Source: VXNE01 sp963665455 (lineage in GTDB: Bacteria > Pseudomonadota > Gammaproteobacteria > Pseudomonadales > Azotimanducaceae). Taken from it: a stretch of DNA of 64,000 nt. The position numbers and the translations under genes were made by a program. Shown here piece by piece: positions 25,629 through 34,036 of this stretch. The stretch's first letter is position 1, and the number at the start of each line of letters is the position of its first letter. The notes under the pieces are model-generated. The model searched no databases and was not told where the DNA came from. It was given only the letters and a program-made list of their open reading frames with translations. Location: assembly GCA_963665455.1 (NCBI GenBank), contig OY762279.1, forward strand, positions 4,092,001 to 4,156,000. The letters run 5' to 3'.

Positions 25629-26846
25629 TCAAGGAGTGAGCGTCCGGGCCACGCGGAACCCGACGCCGTAGTCGCGGAGGCCGGTGGTAAACCCGAAGCG
25701 GTTCGCCGCGCGGAGGCTCCCCGGATTGCTGCTCCAAGAGCCGCCGCGCAAGACGCGCCACGTGCAGTCTCCACCCAGCCACGCGCGGCCGTCCGACGGC
25801 GCACCCCGGTAGTTTTCGTTCCAGCAATCCTCCACCCACTCCCTCACGTTGCCGTGCATGTCGTGCAGGCCCCACGCGTTCGCCGCGAACGACCCCACCG
25901 GCGCCGTCCGATCAGCGTCCCAACGGCTCCCGCAGCCGCCGCAGTTCGCACGGTTCCGACCGATCTCGTTGCCCCAGTGGTACTTCGTCGCCGTCCCGGC
26001 CCGCGCGGCGTACTCCCACTCCGACTCGCTCGGCAGCCGGTACTCGGCGTCCGTCTCGGCCGACAACCACGCGACATACTCCTTGGCGTGGTCCCACGAT
26101 ACGTGAATCACCGGCCGGGTTCCGCGGCCCCAGCCCCGGTCGCTCGGCCGGTAGCGGCCGCAGCCGCCCGCCGCCACGCACGCGTCCCACTCCCGGAACG
26201 TCACCTCGAACGCCGACAACGCGAACGGCGCCGCGATTGTCACATCATGTGCCGGGATCTCGTCGTAGTAGCAGCTATCGTCCTTCGAGAGGCAACCCAT
26301 GCGGAAGCGGCCGACGGGGATCGTGACCATCAGCGGGCCGCTCCCGCCGGATCGCAGCGCGTCGGAAAACACCCCCTCCACGGCGGAGAGACGCTCCCGC
26401 AACGCTTGATGTGCCGCGGCATCGCGCGCCTCCGCCGCTGCCCGCCGCTCCCGCTCCGCACGTTCGGCCTCAAGCTCGCGGTCGGACGCCTCAAGCAAAC
26501 CGAGCGCCGCCACGTAGTGCTCGCCATCCCGGCCCGCCGACGTCACGTACCGCGTCGCCGACTCCACGGCCCGGGCATGCTCCCCCGCCGCGCTCGCGAC
26601 CCGCGCATGCCGAAACCAGAACGCGCTAGGCGTCTCGAGTCCGTGCTCCTCCCGCAGCGACAGCACTTCGTCCAGCGTCGCCAGCGCTGCCGCGTGTTGG
26701 CCCTGCTCCGCCTGCCATTCGGCCCGCACCATAAGACGGTCCGCCGCGATCTCGGGGGGCAGTTCGGAGGCGGCGGCGGCCATGGTGGCTACCAAGGCCA
26801 AGATGGCCGGCCAGGCCCAGCTCCTTGCCTTTGCCGAACACATCAT
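25629..26846 (-). CDS. Exported formylglycine-generating-enzyme-like (SUMF1) protein
   Basis: 405 aa from ATG 26846; the frame extends further upstream, but this start gives a signal peptide (RSWAWPAILALVATMAAA, cleavage after about residue 25). Residues 30-110 look like TPR-type helices (AEWQAEQGQHAAALATLDEV), then a coiled-coil-like run of E and R. The last 230 residues are an FGE-sulfatase fold: FRMGC, FEVTFREWDACV, PVIHVSWDHAKEYVAWLSAE, YRLPSESEWEYAARAG, NAWGLHDMHGNVREWVEDCW and WRVLRGGSW. Most bacterial members with this fold are not formylglycine-generating enzymes; the catalytic cysteine pair cannot be judged here. It may act with the ankyrin lipoprotein encoded next. Confidence 0.85.
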   Translation of the reverse strand: MMCSAKARSWAWPAILALVATMAAAASELPPEIAADRLMVRAEWQAEQGQHAAALATLDEVLSLREEHGLETPSAFWFRHARVASAAGEHARAVESATRYVTSAGRDGEHYVAALGLLEASDRELEAERAERERRAAAEARDAAAHQALRERLSAVEGVFSDALRSGGSGPLMVTIPVGRFRMGCLSKDDSCYYDEIPAHDVTIAAPFALSAFEVTFREWDACVAAGGCGRYRPSDRGWGRGTRPVIHVSWDHAKEYVAWLSAETDAEYRLPSESEWEYAARAGTATKYHWGNEIGRNRANCGGCGSRWDADRTAPVGSFAANAWGLHDMHGNVREWVEDCWNENYRGAPSDGRAWLGGDCTWRVLRGGSWSSNPGSLRAANRFGFTTGLRDYGVGFRVARTLTP

Positions 26847-27024
26847 GCCCAAGCCCTCGAGAGTGTCTTTCGGAGAAAGATGCCGGACGCGGCGAGCAGG
26901 CGCAAGCAACTCGGGCTTTCATGGGGGCGCGAGGGCCGCGCACTGTAGCGCGGGCGCACCCATGCCCAGCGGGAGCGGACGATGTGCGGCGACTCGGCGT
27001 CCCCTGGCACTGCGGCCGGTGCCA

Positions 27025-27633
27025 TCAAGGCCCACCAGGAACCTCCACTCGACCATCGGGCGTCATGAGCGACATGATGCTTGCCGCGACGTGCCTGATC
27101 GCGACCCTGTCCACGCCCCGCGTCAGTTTCCCTTGGGGCGCGTACCGCACCTGCACGCTAACGTCCCCCGTCGCTCTCATTCGGAACGCGAGGTCGTCTC
27201 GGCGATTCGACGGAATCCACCGGCCAATGCGGCCCATGTTCGCGTCGAATCTGGAGTTGTCCAACTGGGTGAAACCGGCTTGCAGATGCGCCTTTACGTC
27301 CTCGCCAAGCGCTTCGTAGAGCTTGCCGAGGTGATGTTCCTTCATCGCGTTCCCCGCCTGCTCCGCGCGCCCGCTACGCTCCAACACCACCTTCATGGCC
27401 AGTTCCGCGGCGTGTGCCTCCAGCAGGGCGGCCCCGAGCGTCATCCCGAAGGGACGAGCGGAAGACAAGCCGACGACGTCTCCGGCACGAGCTTCGGGAG
27501 GCAACTCGCTCCCCGCAGCCCTAAGAGCCACGCCGGAAACAACCTCGACCACGCCAGCAGCCTCGAGCAGCCCCGCGGCGATACCCATCGTTTCGGGGCG
27601 AAATAGCTTCGTGTTTCGCTTGCCGCGCGACAT
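27025..27633 (-). CDS. HEPN-like protein of unknown role
   Basis: 202 aa from ATG 27633; an upstream in-frame extension to 27735 is low-complexity. The middle reads ALLEAHAAELAMKVVLERSG and then HHLGKLYEALGEDVKAHLQA, which resembles HEPN helices (an A-x-E-L-A-x-K core followed by an H-x-L-x-x-L). The RNase motif R-x4-6-H is not clear, so catalysis is doubtful. The C-terminus is mixed alpha/beta and ends VAASIMSLMTPDGRVEV. HEPN proteins often occur in defence and toxin loci. No nucleotidyltransferase partner is adjacent. Confidence 0.5.
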   Translation of the reverse strand: MSRGKRNTKLFRPETMGIAAGLLEAAGVVEVVSGVALRAAGSELPPEARAGDVVGLSSARPFGMTLGAALLEAHAAELAMKVVLERSGRAEQAGNAMKEHHLGKLYEALGEDVKAHLQAGFTQLDNSRFDANMGRIGRWIPSNRRDDLAFRMRATGDVSVQVRYAPQGKLTRGVDRVAIRHVAASIMSLMTPDGRVEVPGGP

Positions 27634-27855
27634 GATGATGCTGGTCGGGTGAGCGGTTGCGCTGCTTGATCGCCTTGATCCACCGTTGTGGCCGCCGGGC
27701 ACCCGCGGAGCGCCCCCGCTCACCGAATCAATCACAAACGGGGGGAGGATTCTCGCATGTCTGACGGGTTGACTCGGAGGCGGCGTCGCCGCCCGCCCGA
27801 TTGGCGACCTACCCGGTGCGCACCGATGCGATGATGTTCCGCCGCCCGCGGTAAT

Positions 27856-27887
27856 GAGCCCGGCGACCCCGCGGGGCCGCCGGGCTC
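27856..27887 (-). terminator. GC-rich hairpin after the RAMP-like/Panacea operon
   Basis: GAGCCCGGCG at 27856-27865 pairs exactly with CGCCGGGCTC at 27878-27887, and the intervening bases contain CCCCGCGGGG, itself self-complementary. It lies 62 nt beyond the stop of the DUF4065-DUF433 gene. The leftward continuation is ATTACC with no T run, so termination is probable but not certain. Confidence 0.45.
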
Positions 27888-27948
27888 CCCTGCCAAGCCT
27901 CGCCTTGCCTCGCCATGAATGTCCACGGCGGGCCGTGAAGGGAAGGGG

Positions 27949-28785
27949 CTAGCTCGTCGCCTTGCCCGCCCGCCCGCGCCCTTGTGGGCTTCTTTCGGAC
28001 GCGCGGGCTGGTCCAGTCGGCAGCTCCCAGGGGCGACCTAGCGGATGCGGCTCGAGCGGATGCGCCTTCGCGTACATCCTAGCAGCAAGGGCCGCCTCGC
28101 GGGAGACGCGGGGGTAGTCCCGGAGCAAATCCTCGAGCGGGTCGCCGCCGTCGAGCCGACCCCGAATCGCGTACACGGAAACGCGAGTGCCGACGATGGC
28201 CGGCGTGCCGCCGAGGATGTCCGGGTCGGACGTGATCCAGCGGTCGCGGGCGGCTCGATACTCGTTGGCCAAATAGCGGGCCTCCGCCGCGTCCACGCCG
28301 CAGACCGACTGGTGGAGATGCAACCGGGGCACCGGCACCGAGGTGGCCTTGGCGTCCGTTGGAGGCCGGTGCTCGATCCACTCCGGCAGCCTGCGGTGGA
28401 CGTCGCGGGCGAGTTCGTCCGCGGTCATGGCGCCGTGGTCGTCCCAGACGCGCTGGACCGCCTCCAGTTCGTCGTTGGCAAGGCCGTCCTGCGCCGCGCC
28501 CGGCGCGCCCTCGCGGACGGCCAGCCCATGGGGGGTTTGCACGACGCCGGCGTCCCAGTCGGCGGACTTCGCGGAGCCGTCGGTCGCCGCAAGGCGGGAC
28601 GTCCGCGACAGCGACATGTCGTCTTGCGTGGCGCAGACCTCGTCCTCGATGATCGGCAGGAGCAGGCGCCGCATGGCCTCCCGCTCGGCCAGGTACATCA
28701 GTCGGACGAGCTTGGTCCGGTCGATCAGCCCGCCGGCCCTCTCGATGAACGCCACCGCCATCCGGGCGGCCCGCCGTTCCCTCAT
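27949..28785 (-). CDS. Panacea (DUF4065)-DUF433 fusion, antitoxin-like
   Basis: 278 aa. Residues about 1-135 match the SocA/Panacea domain (KLVRLMYLAEREAMRRLLLP, then IIEDEVCATQDD). Residues about 185-245 are a DUF433 domain (ITSDPDILGGTPAIVGTRVS, LEDLLRDYPRVSREA), a small winged-helix found in antitoxins. The tail is basic and disordered. Panacea domains are known as exchangeable antitoxins that neutralise many unrelated toxins, encoded beside them. The gene start overlaps the stop of the upstream gene (ATGA), which is therefore the toxin candidate. Confidence 0.75.
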   Translation of the reverse strand: MRERRAARMAVAFIERAGGLIDRTKLVRLMYLAEREAMRRLLLPIIEDEVCATQDDMSLSRTSRLAATDGSAKSADWDAGVVQTPHGLAVREGAPGAAQDGLANDELEAVQRVWDDHGAMTADELARDVHRRLPEWIEHRPPTDAKATSVPVPRLHLHQSVCGVDAAEARYLANEYRAARDRWITSDPDILGGTPAIVGTRVSVYAIRGRLDGGDPLEDLLRDYPRVSREAALAARMYAKAHPLEPHPLGRPWELPTGPARASERSPQGRGRAGKATS

Positions 28786-29438
28786 TCGTCCACCTCTCTC
28801 TCGGATCCCGTCGCCGCCGACTCCGGGCCGGGTTGGCCGCGCCCCTCGCGGATGGGCTCGAGCCGGTCGAGGTGGAAGCGCCCGTGGCTACCCGACCGCT
28901 CGGGGCGCCAGTCGCCGAGCCCGACGTGCTGGCCGGCGAACTCGAGCCACTCGCGCAGCCGCTCGGGAGCGATCAGGTCCGGGGCCGCGAACACGCGCGC
29001 CTCGAGCGACCACGGCGGGATGAAGCGCGCGCGGGTGCGCAGGATGCGGTTGCGCAGCACGACCACCGGCACGGTGTACTGGCAGCGCACGCCCCACTCC
29101 TCGAGGCTGTCGCCATGGCGCCCGACGTCGAACTCGAGGTGCGTGTCCTCCACGACCAGCCCGCCGCGCACGGCCGGCCCCTGCCTGGACCTGCGCGCCG
29201 CCGCCTCGATGCAGGCGCGCAGCGCGGTCCCCGGGACCGTCGGCCGGCCGTCGTCCGCCAGCCAGAGCGAGCGCCGGCACTCGAGCACGCGCAGCCGCTC
29301 CAGCTCGGAGTCGGTTCGCGAGCGCTTGCGCGCCAGTCGGGTGATTTCCCGGGACGCCGCGGAGGACGTGTCGAGCCCCGCCGCGGCGTTGTGGTGCAGG
29401 ATGGGACTGTCGCCCGTCAGGCGCACGAAGTAGCGCAT
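28782..29438 (-). CDS. RAMP-like protein coupled to the Panacea gene
   Basis: 218 aa, ATG 29438, no clear Shine-Dalgarno. The N-terminus FVRLTGDSPILHHNAAAGLD resembles the first strand of RAMP/Cas7-type folds, and the segment VPGTALRACIEAAARRSRQG looks like the insertion helix of such proteins. The rest is beta-rich (VVEDTHLEFDVG, YTVPVVVLRNRILRTRARFI). No Cas genes or CRISPR array are nearby, so a CRISPR role is unlikely. Translational coupling to an antitoxin-type Panacea gene makes it a candidate toxin; this is inference only. Confidence 0.5.
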   Translation of the reverse strand: MRYFVRLTGDSPILHHNAAAGLDTSSAASREITRLARKRSRTDSELERLRVLECRRSLWLADDGRPTVPGTALRACIEAAARRSRQGPAVRGGLVVEDTHLEFDVGRHGDSLEEWGVRCQYTVPVVVLRNRILRTRARFIPPWSLEARVFAAPDLIAPERLREWLEFAGQHVGLGDWRPERSGSHGRFHLDRLEPIREGRGQPGPESAATGSEREVDE

Positions 29439-29465
29439 CGGAGGGGGTCGCGATTGGGTCGAATT

Positions 29466-29493
29466 ATTATAGACAAAGAAACTTGAAGCGCAA
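29466..29493 (-). promoter_or_regulatory. Promoter for the RAMP-like/Panacea operon
   Basis: On the minus strand TTGCGC (29488-29493) and TATAAT (29466-29471) are separated by 16 nt, 28 nt ahead of the start codon. It is an AT-rich patch in GC-rich DNA. The bases from 29494 to 29879, between this promoter and the divergent operon, contain no gene I can support. Confidence 0.5.
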
Positions 29494-29879
29494 CCCCGAG
29501 TCCGTTAACCTATGCGCCGGTTGTTCGCGAGAGCCTGGCCGCAAAACCTCCTCCCATTCGTCGAACCGGCGCACGCCCACGAGGGCATCCGCGACGGTCG
29601 GCGACGGACGCGGAGGGACGGCAGCGGGCTTCGCGGGCATCATGGATAGGAGGGGCCGTACTGCGGGAACAGTACGACCCCAGGGTAGCGCATCGGAGTG
29701 GCCGATGAGCACCCGGTCCCATTGTCCCACACGTCGTGGGGCGACGCCCGGGGCCGGGGGTTCGCCCGACCCCTTCCGTGCGCCGGCCGGCGCGACGGAG
29801 CCAACCAGCGGGGACGCCCCGCCTCCCGTCCGCCGTCCGCAACGCGACATGCCGGAAGCGGCATCGGGAGACGAACCAC

Positions 29880-32739
29880 ATGGGCGACATCCGTTTTCAT
29901 CGGGACAAGGCGGTCGTGACGTTGCGCGGCTCGGTCGACGGCGAGGCCGTCGACCGGCTCGTCCGCGCGCTGCGCAGCGCGCACGAGGACTACTTCTACG
30001 ACCGCATCGAGATTTCGGTGCGGTCGACCGGCGGCGAGATCGACGCGCTGATGGAGGTGCTGCGCGAGACGCATCGCCTGCGCGAGCGCGGCGTGACGGT
30101 CGACACGGTCGTGCGGGGCATGGCCGGCTGCGGCTCCGCCTGCGTGGCGTTCCTCGGCGACCACCGCCGTGCCGACGCGGGCAGCACGCTCTACCTCCAC
30201 GGCGCCCGCTTGGGCGACCAGGCGAACCTGACGGCGCTCCAGTCGGTGGTCGCGGGCCAGTACCTCGCCGTGTGGGACGGGAACGTCATCGAGGCGCTCG
30301 CGGAGCGGGCGCTGCGCACGACGCCGCCGACCGGCGGCGACGCGGACGGCATTGATGGCCTCGACTGGCGCGCCGTCGCGCGGGTGGTGTCCGCGGAGCC
30401 GCCGCGCACGACCGGGCCGACGGCGACCCAGCGCCGGAAACTGCACGCGAGCCTGCGCCGGACCATGCGCGGGTTCGTCTCCACGGGGGACCGCGAGGGC
30501 CTGGCGAGGCTGTACGCCGGGCTATTCGAGCGCGACGAGCAGATCGGCGCGGAGCTCGCGCGCGAACTGCTGCTGCTCGACGGCGTCGGGGACGAGCCGG
30601 AAGCGCCCCCGGAGAGCGCCGGGGAACCATGCCTGCACGTGCCCGAGTGGCGCCCGCTGTGGCCGGCCGGACGGGTGCCGACGCGCCTGCTGTGCCGCCA
30701 CACGCTGATCCTCGGGGAGACCGGCTCCGGCAAGACCATGTCCGGCGTCCGGCCGCTGCTCGACGCGTTGCTCGCGCCGGGCCTGCCCGACGGCACGGTC
30801 GGATGCGTGCTCGTCGTCGATCCCAAGCGGGAGCTGTGGGATGTCGTTAGGGACCGCGGCGCGCGCCGCATCGACATCGGCGGCGCCGGCGGCCCCGCCG
30901 TCAACCTGATGTCGGGCGACGCGTGGGACGTGACCGCGGACGTCGCCGCCGGCCGCTACCTCGCCGCGGCCGAGCGCGTCCTGGTGCGCTCGGCGTCGCT
31001 CGCGCCGCTGAGTCCGGCGAACGCGCTCGCCGGACGACCGAGCGGCGGGTACTCCCAATACTGGCAGACCGACGGCGCGCGCATGGCGTTGACGGCGACG
31101 GCGTTGACGATGGCCTTGCTGGAGGAGGGCAAGGCGCTGTTCGCGGGCGGCGAGGCCGCGCCCCTGAAGGACGTCTCGGGACGGCGCGCTGACCGCGCTG
31201 CGCAAGTTCGGCGAGCGCGCCGGCCTGCTGATGCCGCACCCCGAACTGTGCGCCGCGGCGCAGCGGGCGATCACGGACTCGTGGGCCGTCGCCGCGGCCC
31301 ACGCGGACGCGGGCGAGCCGCCGCCGCCGGAGGCGATCCTGCGCGTCTGGGAGACGTTCCGCGCGGTCGTGGAGGCGAGCGCGATCCACGCGGCGCTGCC
31401 GGCGTTGCGCGACGCGCTGCGCGACGCCGGCGAGGCGCTGCGCGGGGCCCCGAATCCACCGGCGTTGCGCCGCTGCGCGCGCACGGTCGCGAGCTCCGCC
31501 CTGACGCGGCTGCCGGACGACCAGCTATGCCCGGCGCCCGGCCTGCTGGCGCTCGCCGACGACGTGTTGAAGCTCTTGTTCGCGCCGCCGGGCACCGGCA
31601 CGGTGACGGCGGAGCCCTACCGCGCGCCGAGCTCGATGGAGGCACTCGCCGAGGAGCCGGACGACGACGAACCGGAGGAAGGGGACAAGGCGGATGAGCC
31701 GCCGGATTGGGACGCCTCCGCCGACGTGCTGCGGGGGCGGTTGCGCAGCGTGCGGGCCGAGCTGCGCGACGCGGAGTACCGGCTTGCCGCGGTGCCGCCG
31801 GCGGGGCGCGCGACGTTGGCGGGACGGGTCGAGAAGATCCCGGCGCACGACGTGGTCAAGGCGCTCGCCGCGACGGGCGGGCGGGGGCTCGGCCCACTGC
31901 TCGAAAGCGTCATGCAGTGGGTGGACCTCGGCTACGACAACGGCCGGAACAGCCACTACATCGGCGTCCGCGCCTACGCCGCGCAGGCGTTCTTCGCGTT
32001 CGCCGAGCCGGCGGCGGCATGGATGCTGTACTGCGGCTGCGAGCCATACTGGCGGCGCCTGGTCGAAGGCGGCACCGAGGCCGTCGACTTCAGCGCCGCC
32101 GTGGACCGCGACGCCGGCCGCGAGGTGTTCGTGGTGCAGCCGCGGGCCGCGGCCCAGGGCATCGTCGCGAAGGCGGTCAAGGCGTTGTTCTTCGAGGCCG
32201 TGCTCGGCAACGCGCGCCGCGCCGCCGGCGAGAAGCTGCCGCTCGTCGCCTACGTGGCCGACGAGTTCCACCGCTTCGTCACCGCCGACCAGGTGCACGG
32301 CGAGCAGTCCTTCCTGGACACCTGCCGGTCGTTCAACGCCTGCTGCGTGCTCGCGTGCCAGTCGATGGCGAGCGTGCGCCATGCCCTGGCGGGCGCCTCG
32401 GGCGCGGCGGACGACGGCCGCGCCAACGGCCACGCGGTGGACATCCTGTTGGCCAACACCGGCTCCAAGATGTTCTTCCGCACGACGGACCCCGACACGC
32501 TGTCGCGCGTGCGCAGCATGGATCCGGCGCGGCCCGGCGAGGTCAGCGTGGTCGACGCCCGCCCGCCGTCGACGCTCCGGGCCGGCGAGTGCTACGTGTC
32601 CCTGCCGGACGGTCGCTTCGAGCGGCGCCAGATCGCCGCCGGCCCCGCCGCCGCGCCGGCGCCGGCCGAGTCGTCCGGGCGCGTCGTGCCGCTGCGCCGC
32701 CGCCGCAAGGGGGCGACCGCGCCGGAGGCGGGGCCATGA
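29880..32739 (+). CDS. ClpP-like domain fused to a VirD4/TraG-like ATPase, with one frameshift
   Basis: 952 aa if one base in GGG at 31178-31180 is ignored: the first frame runs to KDVS and the second resumes at DGALTALRKFGER. ATG 29880 has GGGAG 8-12 nt upstream. Residues 1-130 resemble ClpP/crotonase proteases: IEISVRSTGGEIDALMEVL, then VRGMAGCGSACVAFLG with serine near 85 and LYLHGAR with histidine near 106. The ATPase part has Walker A LGETGSGKT at about 277-285 and Walker B LVAYVADEFHRF near 788-799. ACQSMASV and FFRTTDPDTLSRV follow, as in type IV coupling proteins. No relaxase or secretion genes lie nearby. The break could be a mutation, an assembly error or a programmed +1 shift. Confidence 0.7.
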
Positions 32740-33533
32740 CCCGCCCCGTCGAGCCGCGCCCCGTTCCGGCGATCACGGACATCGACGCGCGCATGCGGGA
32801 GATCGCGGCGCGCCACGACCGGCTCGCGCCGCCGGACCACCATCTCGTGGCGCGGCTCGACGGGCGCGGCTTCCACGGCCTCACCCGCGCGCTGGGCCTC
32901 GACAAGCCCTACGACCAGGGCTTCCGGGACGCGATGGTGGGCGCCGCCCGCCACCTGATGCGGTGCGGCATGAACGTGCTCTATGCGTACACGCAGAGCG
33001 ACGAGATCTCGATCCTGTTCGATCCGCGCGACCGGGCCTTCAACCACCGCCATCGGAAGCTGTTGAGCGTGCTGGCCGGCGAGGCCAGCGCCAGCCTGAC
33101 GCTGGCCCTCGGGCGCGTCGCCAGCATGGACTGCCGCCTGCTCGAACTCGAGACGGTGGAGGACGTCGGCGACTACTTCGTCTGGCGGCAGGCCGACGCC
33201 GCGCGCAACTGCCGGCAGTCGCACCTGTATTGGGCGCTGCGCCGGACGGGGCGGAGCCCGCGCGCCGCGCATCGCGAAGCCCGCGGGCTGTCCGGGGAGG
33301 CCATCGCGGAGCTGCTGCGCGAGCTGTCCGCCATCGACCACGACGCGCTGCCGACGTGGCAGCGCCGCGGGATCGGCCTGTACCGCGAGCAATACGAGAA
33401 GGAGGGCGTCAACCCCGTGACGGGCGAACGCCGGATGGCCCTGCGGGGCCCGGTCTGGGTCGCGCTGGACCTGCCGCATGGCCGCGACCACGCGGCGCTC
33501 GTCGCCGACCTGCTCGAGGGGGCGGGAGCGTGA
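32736..33533 (+). CDS. Thg1-type tRNA(His) guanylyltransferase-like 3'-5' polymerase
   Basis: 265 aa; the start overlaps the preceding stop (ATGA). The metal-binding DGRGF motif (ARLDGRGFHGLTR, about 41-53) and TQSDEISILF (about 86-95) are the two signature motifs of the Thg1 family, which adds nucleotides to RNA 5' ends in the 3'-5' direction. NCRQSHLYWALRR and GIGLYREQYEKEGVNPVTGE follow, in the family's order. In eukaryotes Thg1 adds G-1 to tRNA(His). Bacterial Thg1-like proteins repair truncated tRNA 5' ends and are sporadic. Here it is embedded in an accessory operon, which argues against a housekeeping role. Confidence 0.85.
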   Translation: MTRPVEPRPVPAITDIDARMREIAARHDRLAPPDHHLVARLDGRGFHGLTRALGLDKPYDQGFRDAMVGAARHLMRCGMNVLYAYTQSDEISILFDPRDRAFNHRHRKLLSVLAGEASASLTLALGRVASMDCRLLELETVEDVGDYFVWRQADAARNCRQSHLYWALRRTGRSPRAAHREARGLSGEAIAELLRELSAIDHDALPTWQRRGIGLYREQYEKEGVNPVTGERRMALRGPVWVALDLPHGRDHAALVADLLEGAGA

Positions 33534-33586
33534 CGGGGCGCGGGCCATCCCCCAACCGAACAACAACGGTGCCCTGGAGGACCGGC

Positions 33587-34036
33587 ATGCCAATCTCACG
33601 CAAGGTCGGGCGTGCCGCCGGGCACGCCGTCCGCAAGCGCCGCGCCGCCACCCGGCCCCCGACCATCCTCGGCGGGCGTGCTCCAAACCCGCATTTTCGC
33701 CGCTGGATGCGCCGCGTGGGCCGCGAAATCAAACTGCACAAGAAGTTGGGATGGAGCCCCCGCAAGAACCATCCCGGGCGCCACGGCCGGCCAACGCGCT
33801 GGCGGCGCGCCGCGGAGCGCAGGGACCGGCGCGATGCCCTGGAGCGGCATCTGGCGCGCCATCGGGCGCGCATCCTTGAGGATCGGTGGGACGCGCTTGA
33901 CCGCGCCATGCCGTGTACACAACGCCCCCCGAGGGCTAGCATCGTCAACCAATCGGAGCCACCGATGAAGGTACAACTCGCCTCCGACCCCGCGCCAAGG
34001 GCGTGCGGGGGACGCAACGCGGGGGTGTCCCCGTGA
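33587..34036 (+). CDS. Small, highly basic protein
   Basis: 149 aa from ATG 33587, with GGAGG 8-12 nt upstream. It is very rich in R, K and H (for example VRKRRAATRPPTI, FRRWMRRVGREIKLHKKLGW, RRAAERRDRRDALERHLAR), with likely helices and no hydrophobic segment, as in nucleic-acid-binding proteins. Its stop overlaps the ankyrin gene start (TGATG). Not recognised. It could bind the RNA or DNA substrate of the Thg1-like enzyme; this is a guess. Confidence 0.5.
   Translation: MPISRKVGRAAGHAVRKRRAATRPPTILGGRAPNPHFRRWMRRVGREIKLHKKLGWSPRKNHPGRHGRPTRWRRAAERRDRRDALERHLARHRARILEDRWDALDRAMPCTQRPPRASIVNQSEPPMKVQLASDPAPRACGGRNAGVSP

Noticed and set aside
27949..29438. CRISPR-Cas locus suggested by the RAMP-like protein
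   Set aside because: No Cas1, Cas10 or repeat-spacer array in the window.
31694..33586. Long + frame overlapping the ATPase and Thg1 genes
   Set aside because: The frame is S/R/P-rich shadow sequence; only its end, 33587-34036, with its own ribosome binding site, is called.
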